This document shows positions 1 to 9,633 of a stretch of DNA of 64,000 bases, in pieces. The translations under genes were made by a program, and so were the position numbers. Each line of letters begins with the position of its first letter. Position 1 is the stretch's first letter. The notes under the pieces are model-generated. The model was not told the DNA's origin. It saw nothing but the letters and a program-made list of their open reading frames with translations, and did no database searches. Source of the DNA: Prochlorococcus sp. AG-402-P18 (GTDB lineage Bacteria > Cyanobacteriota > Cyanobacteriia > PCC-6307 > Cyanobiaceae). The stretch spans positions 124,001 to 188,000 of the forward strand of contig QCJC01000001.1 in NCBI GenBank assembly GCA_003216275.1. Direction: 5' to 3'.

Positions 1-1503
1 AATGTTAAATAAAAACTCTCCCGACATTGTTAAGAAAGAGAAAGTAGCAGTTATTATCATGACTTGTGCCCAATCGAATGAGCTCAGTGATTCCTGTAAT
101 TGCCACCCTAATCCTACTCCTCCGACTGCACCTATAATTGCTGTTTCCTTGAGGATTACGTCACTTCTATATGCTCCATAAGCTAAGTAACTATTACTTT
201 GGGGTGCTAATATTCCATAAAGTGTTGCTGATTTCTTGCTTGAACCATTGCTTTTAATTGCTCGATAAATACTTTTTTCTTGATTTAGTATGTTATCTGT
301 AAGTAATCTTCCCATGACACCCATATGTGTAATTCCTAGTGATAATGCGGCTACAGATATATTAGGATTAGTAAAAAGAAGAATAATTATAGTGGTCAAT
401 GGAGGAGGTATCAATCTAAAGAGGATCCAAATAAGATTTTGAACTTTTAGAGGGAATTTACCTGGGAATAATACTAGTAAAAGTGGAGGTGTACCTATTG
501 CAATCCCAGACGCAAAAAAAGTTATTAAGATTGTTGTAATGATTAGTTTAAAAAGAGGTAAGTTATTCAATTCATTTCTTATCTCTACGAATGAAGGTAA
601 ATTTAAATACGAAAAGCTTAATGGAGTAAATATCTCGAAATTTATATTATAAAGCCAACTAATACCTAACGATAGAGATAGTAAAAATATTGAGATTGAA
701 ATTAAGAAAGAATTTTTCAAACTAATATTTTCAGATAAATAACTTCTTAAATATCTTATAAATTTCTCTAATGAAATCATAACTAACCAAAGCATCCACA
801 AACAAGTCCACATTTCATTGAACTCAAAGGATTTTAAAGTTAAATATAGTTCTGTTCCTATACCTCCTAATCCAAATATTCCAAGTAATGTTACACCTCT
901 AATTGCACATTCAAATCTGTAACTTCCATATATAGATACTATAGGTATTAACTTTGGTAGTAGAATAGTTATAAATGAGCTCATAAAATTAGATCCAGTT
1001 CTCTTAATTGCTATTAGAGGTTGTATATCAAAACTATCTAGTTGATCTGAAATTACTCTTGCTGTTAAGGCTGAATAGGGAATGACTATAGATATAATTG
1101 CCACCCAAATATTCAAACCTAAAATTTGTATAAATAGTAGACCCCAGACTACTTCATGTATTGATCTTGGAATTGCTAATGAGTATTTTATGAATTTACC
1201 TAAATAAGAAAATTTAGGAATACTTTTCCAAAATAAATCTGTAGATAGTACACCTAAAAGAATTCCAATAAGCATACTTATAACCCAGCTAGTTAAAGCA
1301 GTAGCAATTGTTATTTGAAGTCCTTCCCATGCGCTTTTAACTAATTCTTGATTGAACGATGGTTTTATTGCTGAGCTTATGAATAGAAATATGATATTTA
1401 GACCCCCAATATGAAATCCTTTGATGATTTCTATTAGAATGGGAATGTAGGCTATTGATGGGATTAATGTTAATAAAGTTGATACTGGTTTTATTAATTT
1501 CAT
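1..1503 (-). CDS. phnE: Phosphonate-type ABC transporter permease, two-domain fusion (left edge partial)
   Basis: Membrane permease that would move phosphonate or phosphite across the inner membrane with PhnC and PhnD. The frame is open from an ATG just downstream of phnC to the window edge without a stop (501 codons seen). It holds two copies of a permease domain, each with several hydrophobic segments and a cytoplasmic EAA-type loop; the second loop lies about 110-330 bases from the edge. Usual PhnE is about 270 residues with one domain, so this is a fused tandem permease. The last visible residues look close to the normal C-terminus. It is the third gene of phnDCE, 6 bases after phnC. Confidence 0.88.
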   Translation of the reverse strand, partial: MKLIKPVSTLLTLIPSIAYIPILIEIIKGFHIGGLNIIFLFISSAIKPSFNQELVKSAWEGLQITIATALTSWVISMLIGILLGVLSTDLFWKSIPKFSYLGKFIKYSLAIPRSIHEVVWGLLFIQILGLNIWVAIISIVIPYSALTARVISDQLDSFDIQPLIAIKRTGSNFMSSFITILLPKLIPIVSIYGSYRFECAIRGVTLLGIFGLGGIGTELYLTLKSFEFNEMWTCLWMLWLVMISLEKFIRYLRSYLSENISLKNSFLISISIFLLSLSLGISWLYNINFEIFTPLSFSYLNLPSFVEIRNELNNLPLFKLIITTILITFFASGIAIGTPPLLLVLFPGKFPLKVQNLIWILFRLIPPPLTTIIILLFTNPNISVAALSLGITHMGVMGRLLTDNILNQEKSIYRAIKSNGSSKKSATLYGILAPQSNSYLAYGAYRSDVILKETAIIGAVGGVGLGWQLQESLSSFDWAQVMIITATFSFLTMSGEFLFNI

Positions 1504-1509
1504 TATGAA

Positions 1510-2244
1510 TCAAAATAGCCAATCAAGATCTGATTGATTAATATTATGAATTTCTCTATCTATTACAATCTCTCCATCTTTTAACCCAATAACTCTATTG
1601 AAATTATTTATTAAATTAATTTGGTGAAGACTTATAAGTATGGTCTCAGGGATTTTAATTCTAAGATAATTTTTTTGATTAATAAATAAATTTAAGATAT
1701 TTTTTGATAATAGAGGGTCTAAATTTGAGAAAGGTTCGTCTCCAAGAAGAATCTCTGGTTCTTGTCTTAAAAGACGTGCAATTGCTATTCTTTTTTTTTG
1801 CCCACCAGAAAGTTTATTTATATTGGAATAAATAGTTTTTTTAGGCAGACAGACTGCTGCTAGGCATTCTTGGCATAAACCTTTATCTAAGACTCCGATG
1901 AGATTTCTTAAAGCCCATATGAAATTGTGTTTACCTAGTGCACCGCAGTTTATATTCTGAGCGACATTTAGCTCTTCTATCAAAGATAAATCCTGCCATA
2001 TAGTTCCTATTTTTGACGACTCAATATTTGTAATATTTTTAATGTGAGAACCTTTCCATATTACATCACCTTCGTTTGGGGTTAGTGATCCATTCGCGAT
2101 TGAGATTAATGTACTTTTACCAGAGCCACTCTTTCCAATAAGCGCTATCTTCTCACCTTGATTTATTGTTAAATTAATATCTTTTACTCGAATACTTTCT
2201 TTACTGCTATGGCTTATATCCTTTAATTCTAGTAACTTAGTCAC
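1510..2244 (-). CDS. phnC: Phosphonate-type ABC transporter ATP-binding protein
   Basis: ATPase that powers the PhnE permease. It shows a Walker A loop (GKSGSGKST), the ABC signature LSGGQKKR and a Walker B stretch ending LLGDEP, in the normal order for a single-domain ATPase of 244 residues. The start is a GTG that overlaps the phnD stop by four bases (GTGA), which fixes the start and implies translational coupling. Family membership rests mainly on its place between phnD and phnE; amino-acid importers have similar ATPases. Confidence 0.92.
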   Translation of the reverse strand: MTKLLELKDISHSSKESIRVKDINLTINQGEKIALIGKSGSGKSTLISIANGSLTPNEGDVIWKGSHIKNITNIESSKIGTIWQDLSLIEELNVAQNINCGALGKHNFIWALRNLIGVLDKGLCQECLAAVCLPKKTIYSNINKLSGGQKKRIAIARLLRQEPEILLGDEPFSNLDPLLSKNILNLFINQKNYLRIKIPETILISLHQINLINNFNRVIGLKDGEIVIDREIHNINQSDLDWLF

Positions 2245-3152
2245 TTAATCTTTCCAATTTTTCTACCTACCTTTTCTATTTTATTATAATTCTCGTTTTT
2301 GGATATTATAAATTTATTTGCGCTAAATAATTCGAGAATTTGTTTTTGTTTTTTTGACTTTTCATTGAAACGTAAAAATACATTTGTAAGCTCTTTCGTA
2401 AAGCCTTTTTTGAACTTTTTATCTAGGTTTCCTTGAGCAAGCCAATGATAATTATGATAAGAAGGAGTCTTCCAAATCACAAAGACTTTTGAGGGATCCA
2501 CGCGTCCTCTCTCAAGATTTCTCTTCCATACTTCTTCGCTAAGAGCACCTGCCTCATATGAACCACTTTGCACGAGCATTAATGTTGAATCGTGGCTACC
2601 ACTAAAGCCTGGGCTTGCACCTTTGAAATCTTTAAGTTGAACACCTGATTTGTTTAAAAAATATTGTGGCATCAATCTTCCTGATGTTGAACTTTCAGAG
2701 CCAAAAGTAAAACGCTTGCCTTTTAGTGTTTTTAAGTCATTTATGTTATTTATCTTTTGGATTGAAGTTTTCTTGTTTGCAATAAAAATACTATGGAATT
2801 TTTCATCAATATCTCTTTGTGCTATCACCTTGGATCCTTTGCTTTGAAGTCTTGCTTGTACACCCGTTAAAGCACCGAACCATACTAAATCTAAATTCCC
2901 GGTTCTAAAAGCTGTTACAGCTGCAGCATAATTAGTAACTGGTTTATAACGGACTTGAACATTAAGTTGCTCGCTTAATTCAGAGGATAATACTTTATAT
3001 AGACGATTCAGGTGCTCTGGGTTTTGATCTGGTATCGCCCCAATGCGAAGTATTTCCGCTGCTTTTAATGAACCAATATTAGATAAATTAAATATTGATA
3101 AAAGAGCAATAGTTATTTTCGTGAATTTGATTAATCTTGGTGCTTGATTCAT
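2241..3152 (-). CDS. phnD: Phosphonate/phosphite-type substrate-binding protein
   Basis: Periplasmic solute-binding protein of the PhnD family. The N-terminus is a typical Sec signal (basic start, hydrophobic core, cleavage likely after LKAAE or nearby), followed by IGAIPDQNPE, which resembles the start of mature PhnD proteins. Length 303 is normal. It is the first gene of phnDCE. In Prochlorococcus, PhnD homologues are reported to bind phosphite or methylphosphonate; which ligand this copy prefers cannot be read from the sequence. No phosphonate-cleaving genes are visible next to it. Confidence 0.92.
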   Translation of the reverse strand: MNQAPRLIKFTKITIALLSIFNLSNIGSLKAAEILRIGAIPDQNPEHLNRLYKVLSSELSEQLNVQVRYKPVTNYAAAVTAFRTGNLDLVWFGALTGVQARLQSKGSKVIAQRDIDEKFHSIFIANKKTSIQKINNINDLKTLKGKRFTFGSESSTSGRLMPQYFLNKSGVQLKDFKGASPGFSGSHDSTLMLVQSGSYEAGALSEEVWKRNLERGRVDPSKVFVIWKTPSYHNYHWLAQGNLDKKFKKGFTKELTNVFLRFNEKSKKQKQILELFSANKFIISKNENYNKIEKVGRKIGKIK

Positions 3153-3166
3153 TCTTTCTTATTAAT

Positions 3167-4345
3167 TTAAAAATCATTTAATAGACTTTCTAACCTATCA
3201 ACTCCATCGTTGATCATTTTATTTGAAGATGAATATGAAATTCTTATGCATTTGTCATCTCCGAAAGCAATCCCTGGAACTATTGCTAGCCCAACCTTTT
3301 CTAGTGCCAATTTACAGAAACTTATTGAATCGATATCCTCTAGATTAATTTCTGGGAAAACATAGAAAGCTCCAGCAGGAGGGACAAAAGAAATATTTTT
3401 TATTTTTTTTAGTCTTTCTGTTATCAATAACCTCCTTTTGTTATAAATTTCTGCCATTTCATGAACGCAATCTTTTGAGCCCTGAAGTGCGGCAATAGCT
3501 CCTTTTTGAGCAAAACTGCATACATTGCTTGTACTTTGACTTTGTAAAGCAATGGCTTTCTTTATTACCTCTGTATTTCCTGTTAAGTATCCAATCCTCC
3601 AGCCAGTCATTGCCCAAGCCTTGGCAAAACCGTTGACTGTGAAAATTCTATTTTTTAAATCTGGTGCTATTTTTGCGAAACTGTGATGAACTTGATTTGG
3701 AGAAATAAGAAATTCATAAATTTCATCACTCATTAAAAAAATTCTTTGATGTCTTCTTAAAAATTCAGAAATAGTATTCATTTCTTGCTCGGTTAAAACG
3801 CAGCCTGTTGGATTACTTGGAGAGTTGATAATTAATAACCTTGTTTTTTCAGTTACGTTTTCTTCTAGAGAATTGATATCTATTTTGAAATTATCTTTAG
3901 TTGAAGATTTAATTTTAATTGGCTTAGCACCAGCTAAAAGGGTTATCTCTGGATAACTAAGCCAATATGGTGCAGGGATGAGGACTTCATCTCCAGGATT
4001 TAAAATTACTTGAAATAAATTGTATATTGCTTGTTTCCCTCCATTAGTTACCAAAACATTGTCTGTTTTTGTGGGAACTTTATTAATATTTGATTGCTTT
4101 TGGGCAATGGCTTCTCTTAATTCTGGATCTCCAGCAGCAGGTCCATAACGAGTTTTTCCATCTTTTAAGGCTTTTATAGTCGCATCTACAATGAACTGAG
4201 GGGTATCGAAATCAGGTTCTCCAGCGCTTAAACTACAAATGTTTTTTCCTTCAGCTTTTAAAGCCTTAGCTTTTGCGCTTATCTCAAGAGTTAGAGAAGG
4301 TTTTAGGGAGAGAGCTCTTATTGATATCTGTGATTTGTCAGTCAT
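3167..4345 (-). CDS. aspC: Class I/II PLP aminotransferase (aspartate aminotransferase type)
   Basis: Fold-type I aminotransferase, probably aspartate (perhaps also prephenate) aminotransferase of subgroup I-beta. Visible hallmarks are SAGEPDFDTP near residue 40, the NPTG segment near 178-181, the SDEIY segment near 206-210 and the PLP lysine at about residue 242 in GFAKAWAMTGWR; the C-terminal substrate arginine lies in CIRISYS. Length 392 is normal. It lies 14 bases upstream of phnD on the same strand, so read-through into phnDCE is possible, but the functions are unrelated. Exact amino-donor preference is not resolvable. Confidence 0.9.
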   Translation of the reverse strand: MTDKSQISIRALSLKPSLTLEISAKAKALKAEGKNICSLSAGEPDFDTPQFIVDATIKALKDGKTRYGPAAGDPELREAIAQKQSNINKVPTKTDNVLVTNGGKQAIYNLFQVILNPGDEVLIPAPYWLSYPEITLLAGAKPIKIKSSTKDNFKIDINSLEENVTEKTRLLIINSPSNPTGCVLTEQEMNTISEFLRRHQRIFLMSDEIYEFLISPNQVHHSFAKIAPDLKNRIFTVNGFAKAWAMTGWRIGYLTGNTEVIKKAIALQSQSTSNVCSFAQKGAIAALQGSKDCVHEMAEIYNKRRLLITERLKKIKNISFVPPAGAFYVFPEINLEDIDSISFCKLALEKVGLAIVPGIAFGDDKCIRISYSSSNKMINDGVDRLESLLNDF

Positions 4346-4436
4346 CTTCGAAGCTTAACTTCAAAATGTTTTTCTTAGATTCACTTTTAAAGTGAACTGA
4401 TCTAATAACAAATTTACTACTTAATCAGATACTTGC

Positions 4437-4850
4437 ATGCCTTTGATGAACATAAATTTTGTAATTGCTTCAGAAAACCCTAAAGAATTGTCCAGCTTTT
4501 ATGCCAAGATCAATTCTGACAAGGTAAATAAGGGTTTTAATTCAACTCATTATTTTATTTCATTAAGTAATCGATCCAAGCTACATTTTTATCGCCCTAA
4601 TAAAAATCATGAATGGCATAGGAAAGGCAATTCAACATCATTGTGTTTTCAAGGCGAACCTTCTGAAGATCCAGCAAAGATTATTAAAAGTTGGACATAT
4701 GAGATCTTGAAAATAGGAGGTAGTGTTATTGGTATATCAAAATTGGCAATGTTTGGATCTGAGCAATGGATGCTTGATCCAGAAGGTAATCAATTTTTAA
4801 TTTTGATACCTTATCTTTCAAAAGGAGCTGATATGGAAGCTTTGATGTGA
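4437..4850 (+). CDS. VOC (glyoxalase/bleomycin resistance fold) family protein
   Basis: Small protein of 137 residues with a vicinal-oxygen-chelate-like pattern: an N-terminal strand INFVIASENPKELSSFYAKI and a C-terminal FGSEQWMLDPEGNQFLIL, where the D-P-x-G-N core is typical of the second half of this fold. Substrate is unknown and metal ligands cannot be assigned with confidence. Its 3' end overlaps the following uracil-DNA glycosylase start by four bases (GTGA), so the two are probably co-translated. Confidence 0.72.
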   Translation: MPLMNINFVIASENPKELSSFYAKINSDKVNKGFNSTHYFISLSNRSKLHFYRPNKNHEWHRKGNSTSLCFQGEPSEDPAKIIKSWTYEILKIGGSVIGISKLAMFGSEQWMLDPEGNQFLILIPYLSKGADMEALM

Positions 4851-5410
4851 CAGGAAAAATCAGTATAAAAAAAGACTTTGAAGAGGTTTGTAATTCAAGC
4901 AATTCGATAAATAAAATTGTTGTAGCTAGGGGCAATCCTGAAGCTAAGTTGATGATTATTGGAGAGGCTCCAGGAGCAAAGGAGGAGGAGCTAGGAGAAC
5001 CTTTCGTAGGAAGGTCTGGAAAATTACTTGACAAATTGCTTCAAAATGCTGGGATCGATATCAATCAAGATGTTTATTTTTGCAACGTGGTCAAATGTAG
5101 GCCGCCAAAAAATAGACGCCCAACAAAGACCGAAATCCAAGAAAATCTTCCCTGGTTGTATCAACAAATAAGACTTGTAAATCCAATAGTTATAGTTCTT
5201 GTTGGAGCAACAGCATTAGAAGCGATTTTAAAAGTTAAGTCGCGTATTAGTATTATCAGGGGAAATTGGATTGATTGGGAGGGAAGACTTGTAATGCCTG
5301 TTTTTCATCCATCTTATTTACTTAGGAATCCATCAAAAGAGAAAGGAACACCAATGAGCTTTACTAAATCCGATTTTTCAAAAATTAAAGAAAAAATTGA
5401 TTTTTTATAA
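4847..5410 (+). CDS. Uracil-DNA glycosylase family 4-like protein lacking two Fe-S cysteines
   Basis: Base-excision DNA repair enzyme by family. It keeps motif A (GEAPGAKEEELGEPFVGRSG, residues 39-58), the KCRPPKNR segment and motif B (HPSYLLRNP, 154-162). Family-4 enzymes hold a 4Fe-4S cluster with four cysteines, C-x2-C near the N-terminus, the C of KCRPP, and one in the next helix. Here Cys15 and Cys84 remain, but the expected second and fourth ligands appear as Ser18 and about Asn100. The protein may therefore be cluster-free or use other ligands. Start is GTG overlapping the VOC gene. Length 187 is slightly short for the family. Confidence 0.88.
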   Translation: MTGKISIKKDFEEVCNSSNSINKIVVARGNPEAKLMIIGEAPGAKEEELGEPFVGRSGKLLDKLLQNAGIDINQDVYFCNVVKCRPPKNRRPTKTEIQENLPWLYQQIRLVNPIVIVLVGATALEAILKVKSRISIIRGNWIDWEGRLVMPVFHPSYLLRNPSKEKGTPMSFTKSDFSKIKEKIDFL

Positions 5411-5461
5411 TAGCCCTTAAATATGTCATTCTTGTTTATTACGAGGCTCAATTGTTAACCC

Positions 5462-6670
5462 ATGATTGCGACCCTGGAAAATAATCTTTCTCAGCGATAT
5501 AGCACAAGAATTATTCGTAGAGATACTAGAACTGTAATGGTTGGTGATATTGGCATAGGAGGTGATAATCCAGTTCGAGTTCAGTCAATGATTAATGAAG
5601 ATACTATGGATATTGAGAGTTCTACTGCTGCAATAAGGCGATTGCATGAGGTTGGATGTGAGATTGTTAGATTGACGGTTCCCACTCTTGCAAGTGCAAA
5701 AGCAGTAGGGGAAATCAAGAAACTTTTAGCTAGTACTTATAAGCCAGTTCCTCTAGTCGCAGACGTTCACCATAATGGAATGAAAATAGCACTTGAGGTC
5801 GCTAAGCATGTAGATAAAGTTCGTATAAATCCTGGATTATTTGTTTTTGAAAAACCAGATCCCAATAGGACTGAATTTTCTCAAGATGAAATTAATGTAA
5901 TTAAAGAGAAGATTATCCAAAAATTTGAACCAATTGTTAATACTTTAAAAGAGCAAAATAAGGCACTTAGAATAGGAGTAAACCATGGTTCTTTGTCAGA
6001 AAGAATGTTATTCGCTTATGGAGATACTCCATTTGGAATGGTTGAATCAGCGATGGAGTTTATCCGAATATGTCATTCACTTGATTTTCATAATATTGTA
6101 ATTTCAATGAAGGCTTCTCGCGCACCTGTGATGCTTGCTGCTTATAGAATGATGGCGGACACAATGGATAAAGAGGGATTTAATTATCCTTTGCACTTGG
6201 GTGTAACCGAAGCAGGAGATGGGGATTATGGAAGAATTAAAAGTACAGTGGGTATAGGTACATTGCTATCTGAAGGAATAGGAGATACTATTAGAGTTTC
6301 TTTAACAGAGGCTCCTGAGAAAGAAATACCAGTTGCATATTCAATTTTACAGGCGGTTGGTTTAAGAAAGACTATGGTTGAATATATTAGTTGTCCTAGT
6401 TGTGGTAGGACTTTATTTAATTTAGAGGAAGTTGTCGCGAAAGTAAGAGAGGCTACTCATCATTTAACCGGACTTGATATCGCTGTTATGGGTTGCATTG
6501 TTAATGGACCTGGAGAGATGGCAGATGCAGATTACGGTTATGTAGGGAAAGGGGTAGGAACTATTGCTCTTTATAGAAACAGAGATGAAATTAGAAGGGT
6601 GCCTGAGGAAGATGGCGTTCAGGCATTGGTTGATTTAATAAAAGAAGATGGCAAATGGGTAGATCCATAA
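5462..6670 (+). CDS. ispG: 4-hydroxy-3-methylbut-2-enyl diphosphate synthase (flavodoxin/ferredoxin)
   Basis: Penultimate enzyme of the MEP isoprenoid pathway, converting MEcPP to HMBPP with a 4Fe-4S cluster; in cyanobacteria electrons come from ferredoxin. The TIM-barrel half shows [13 protein letters not shown] and [12 protein letters not shown]. The cluster ligands are all present: Cys311 and Cys314 (CPSCG), Cys345 ([10 protein letters not shown]) and Glu352. Length 402 agrees with cyanobacterial IspG. The gene stands alone between the glycosylase and the protease. Confidence 0.97.
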   Translation: MIATLENNLSQRYSTRIIRRDTRTVMVGDIGIGGDNPVRVQSMINEDTMDIESSTAAIRRLHEVGCEIVRLTVPTLASAKAVGEIKKLLASTYKPVPLVADVHHNGMKIALEVAKHVDKVRINPGLFVFEKPDPNRTEFSQDEINVIKEKIIQKFEPIVNTLKEQNKALRIGVNHGSLSERMLFAYGDTPFGMVESAMEFIRICHSLDFHNIVISMKASRAPVMLAAYRMMADTMDKEGFNYPLHLGVTEAGDGDYGRIKSTVGIGTLLSEGIGDTIRVSLTEAPEKEIPVAYSILQAVGLRKTMVEYISCPSCGRTLFNLEEVVAKVREATHHLTGLDIAVMGCIVNGPGEMADADYGYVGKGVGTIALYRNRDEIRRVPEEDGVQALVDLIKEDGKWVDP

Positions 6671-6728
6671 ATTGAAAGAATATCGTTGCTAATTCTTCTA
6701 CTATTAGAACAATACTTTTTTAATAATC

Positions 6729-8078
6729 ATGTTGAAGAGATTTATAAAATTATTTTTAACAATAGCCTTTTTCTCTTCTCCATCTTTTTCTTTTGAAGCT
6801 AATTCTTCCACTTTAGTTTCCGATAATCCGAAGGAGATTATTGATCAGGTCTGGCAAATCATTTATCGAGAGTTTTTAGATTACTCAGGAAAATATAAAG
6901 TAGACGAATGGATTAAAATAAGGAAGGAAATACTTTCATCTAAATATTATGATATTGACGATGCATATATAGCGATAAATGAAATGTTGACAAAATTAGA
7001 AGATCCTTATACAAGATTTTTGGATCCTAAGGAATTTAATGAAATGAAAATAGATACAACTGGAGAATTGATGGGAGTAGGAATACAGATTTCTCTAGAT
7101 GAAAAAACTAATGAAATTGTTGTTGTTTCACCTATAGAAGGAACTCCTGCATTTTTTGCAGGTATTAAACCTAAAGATATTATAGTATCTATTGACGATA
7201 AATCTATAGAAGGTTTGAGTATAGATAGTACAGTTAAACTTATTCGAGGCAAGAAGGGGACGAAGGTTGAATTAGGAATCATTAGAGATGATGACTTCCT
7301 GAAAATTCCATTAATAAGAGATAAAATAGAAATTAATGTAGTGAATAGTCGAATTAATAATACAGATTCAGGTGCTAAAGTTGGTTATTTAAGATTAAAA
7401 CAATTTAATGCAAAATCTCCAAAAGAGATGAGTTTGTCAATAAAGAAATTAGAGAAACAAAAACCTATAGGTTATGTATTAGATCTTAGAAGTAATCCCG
7501 GAGGGTTGTTAGAGGCTAGTATCGACATAGCAAGACAATGGATAAACAAAGGAATTATTGTAAGTACTAAAACCAAAGATGGAATTAATGATATAAGGAG
7601 AGCAAATAGTAGTGCTTTAACCAATAGACCAGTCGTTGTGCTGATAGATGAGGGTTCAGCGAGTGCTAGTGAAATCCTTTCAGGGGCGATTAAAGATAAT
7701 AATAGAGGTCTTCTGATTGGGAAAAAGACCTTTGGTAAAGGTCTTGTCCAATCTGTTAGGTCTTTATCTGATGGATCAGGTTTAACAGTTACAGTCGCTA
7801 AGTATTTAACCCCTAGTGGTAAAGACATTAATAAATATGGAATTGAGCCTGATATTCAAGCGGATTTGTTTTTAAATGATAAAACTAAATTAACAAATGC
7901 AGATCTAGGGACAAAAAAAGATAGTCAATACATGGTTGCTGAAAATATTCTGCTCAAAAGATATAGGTCTGAAGATAATAGTAATTCTTATAACCCTATG
8001 AAATCGAATATTAAGTTTGCATTAAATAAATCGGCTAAAATCTATCAATTCTCATATATCCATACCAATCTGGAGTAA
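6729..8078 (+). CDS. C-terminal processing peptidase, S41 family
   Basis: Periplasmic or lumenal serine protease of the CtpA/CtpB/CtpC family; one member matures the D1 protein of photosystem II, but which paralogue this is cannot be told. The N-terminus is a Sec signal (LKRFIKLFLTIAFFSS). A PDZ domain spans roughly residues 105-190 (MGVGIQI, ISPIEGTPA-like turn, IRGKKGT). The catalytic Ser-Lys dyad is Ser312 in GSASASEIL and Lys337 in TFGKGLVQ. Length 449 is normal. Its last 44 bases overlap the convergent DUF1543 gene. Confidence 0.93.
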   Translation: MLKRFIKLFLTIAFFSSPSFSFEANSSTLVSDNPKEIIDQVWQIIYREFLDYSGKYKVDEWIKIRKEILSSKYYDIDDAYIAINEMLTKLEDPYTRFLDPKEFNEMKIDTTGELMGVGIQISLDEKTNEIVVVSPIEGTPAFFAGIKPKDIIVSIDDKSIEGLSIDSTVKLIRGKKGTKVELGIIRDDDFLKIPLIRDKIEINVVNSRINNTDSGAKVGYLRLKQFNAKSPKEMSLSIKKLEKQKPIGYVLDLRSNPGGLLEASIDIARQWINKGIIVSTKTKDGINDIRRANSSALTNRPVVVLIDEGSASASEILSGAIKDNNRGLLIGKKTFGKGLVQSVRSLSDGSGLTVTVAKYLTPSGKDINKYGIEPDIQADLFLNDKTKLTNADLGTKKDSQYMVAENILLKRYRSEDNSNSYNPMKSNIKFALNKSAKIYQFSYIHTNLE

Positions 8079-8598
8079 GTTCTAGGCTTCTTTTCTTTTG
8101 GTCAGGTATAAGTTTGATATCCCAACTTTTTATTCTTCTTAAAGAATGTATATCATCAATTTGTTCAATATTTTTTATTCCTGAGTAATCATCATTATGT
8201 ATCATTTCTAAATTTTGTTGCCAATTTTTTTTAGCTTTATTCTTAGCCTCTATAGCTTTCTTTGCAGCAACTAATATAAACAGGTGTTCTTCATACATTT
8301 TTTTATTATTGTAGCCACCTAAATTAATAAACCACAGCGATTCATTTGTTGAAAGATCATTCTCTTCATTACCTTTAATTGCTTTGGCTTTAGATATACT
8401 TATTTTGTATCCATCAATATATTCAATACATTTGTAGCTATCAATATGAAGCCCATTTTTTGACCCGATCCATTGTTTTCTTAGTTCAGGAAAAGTATCT
8501 TCTATAGATTCACCTATAACCCATCTTACGTCGTGAATCTCTACATTGCTTTTTAAAATTCTTCCACCTAATACAACAATAAAAAGATATAAATTCAT
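8035..8598 (-). CDS. DUF1543 family protein
   Basis: A 187-residue protein with an N-terminal LYLFIVVLGGR then SNVEIHDVRWVIGESIEDTF, the conserved core I associate with DUF1543, a family of unknown function. A second similar half (ESLWFINLGGYNNKKMYEEH) suggests an internal duplication of an LGG-x(n)-H pattern. The middle is charged and may be helical (AAKKAIEAKNKAKKNW). It converges on the C-terminal protease and overlaps its coding end, and lies 9 bases downstream of nadA, so it may be co-transcribed with nadA. Confidence 0.8.
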   Translation of the reverse strand: MNLYLFIVVLGGRILKSNVEIHDVRWVIGESIEDTFPELRKQWIGSKNGLHIDSYKCIEYIDGYKISISKAKAIKGNEENDLSTNESLWFINLGGYNNKKMYEEHLFILVAAKKAIEAKNKAKKNWQQNLEMIHNDDYSGIKNIEQIDDIHSLRRIKSWDIKLIPDQKKRSLELTPDWYGYMRIDRF

Positions 8599-8607
8599 GC
8601 AATTAAA

Positions 8608-9579
8608 TTAATTACTCATATCTAGCATCTTTTTCATTGGTTTATAGGCCATTTGCCTTATCTTTTCGTCCATCTTTAACTCTGGATTCATTTCTTTTAG
8701 ACACTTGGAGACTTTCTCTAATGTATTCATTCTCATGTAAGGACATTCATTGCAACTACATCCATCTATTCCAGGTACTTCGAGATATGTTTTTGAAGGG
8801 TCTTTTAATCTCATTTGGTGAATTATTCCTGGCTCAGTTAGCACTATGAATGTATTTTTTTTGCTTTTCTGAGAATAATTAAGTAATTTGCTTGTTGACC
8901 CAATGAAATCAGCCAAATCAAGCAAGCTTTCCTGACATTCGGGGTGAGCAATGACTTCAGCAGTTGGATATTTAATTTTTAATTTAATTAAAGATTCTTC
9001 ATTAAAAGTCTCATGCACCAGACATCTTCCTGGCCATAAGGTTAACTTTCTACCACTTTGCTGTTCAACCCATCTGCCAAGATTTCTATCTGGTGAAAAT
9101 AAAATAGGTAAATCTTCAGGTAATTTTTTTACCAGATCCACTGCATTGCTACTTGTGCAAATCAGGTCACTTTTTGCCTTAACGGCTGCACTGCAATTTA
9201 TATAGCTAATAGCAAAATGATCAGGATGCTTATCTAAGAAATTTTGGAATTCATCTGGTTGGCAGTCGTCAGCGAGTGTGCATCCGGCATCAAAATCAGG
9301 AAGAAGAACAGTCTTATCTGGGCATAAGATTTTTGCTGTTTCTGCCATGAAATGAACACCACAAAAAACAATTACATCTGCATTTGTCTCAGAGGCTTTT
9401 CTTGATAATTCAAGGGAATCGCCAATAAAGTCTGCAATATCTTGAATAGGAGGTTCTTGGTAGTAATGAGCTAGAATTATTGCTTTTCTTTTTTTCCGCC
9501 AGAAATTAATCTCATTAATGAGATTTTTTTGTTTATTTGAGACTGTTGTATCAGTCTCGTAATAGGAAACAGTGGTAAT
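8608..9579 (-). CDS. nadA: Quinolinate synthase A, probably non-canonical ATT start
   Basis: Makes quinolinate from iminoaspartate and dihydroxyacetone phosphate for NAD synthesis, using a 4Fe-4S cluster. Homology runs well upstream of the first ATG: IILAHYYQEPPIQDIADFIG and VIVFCGVHFMAETAKIL are family motifs. Other features are CTSSNAV, HPECQ and the C-terminal CSCNECPYMRMN. Between the upstream in-frame stop and the conserved HYYQ there is no ATG, GTG or TTG. I placed the start at an ATT preceded by GGAAA, giving 323 residues, the usual length. The first ATG start would cut off the active-site strand. Confidence 0.9.
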   Translation of the reverse strand: MTTVSYYETDTTVSNKQKNLINEINFWRKKRKAIILAHYYQEPPIQDIADFIGDSLELSRKASETNADVIVFCGVHFMAETAKILCPDKTVLLPDFDAGCTLADDCQPDEFQNFLDKHPDHFAISYINCSAAVKAKSDLICTSSNAVDLVKKLPEDLPILFSPDRNLGRWVEQQSGRKLTLWPGRCLVHETFNEESLIKLKIKYPTAEVIAHPECQESLLDLADFIGSTSKLLNYSQKSKKNTFIVLTEPGIIHQMRLKDPSKTYLEVPGIDGCSCNECPYMRMNTLEKVSKCLKEMNPELKMDEKIRQMAYKPMKKMLDMSN

Positions 9580-9633
9580 TAGTTTCCAAGTGAACGTGTT
9601 GGGGCAGTATAGAGGTTAATTTCCTAAAAAAAC

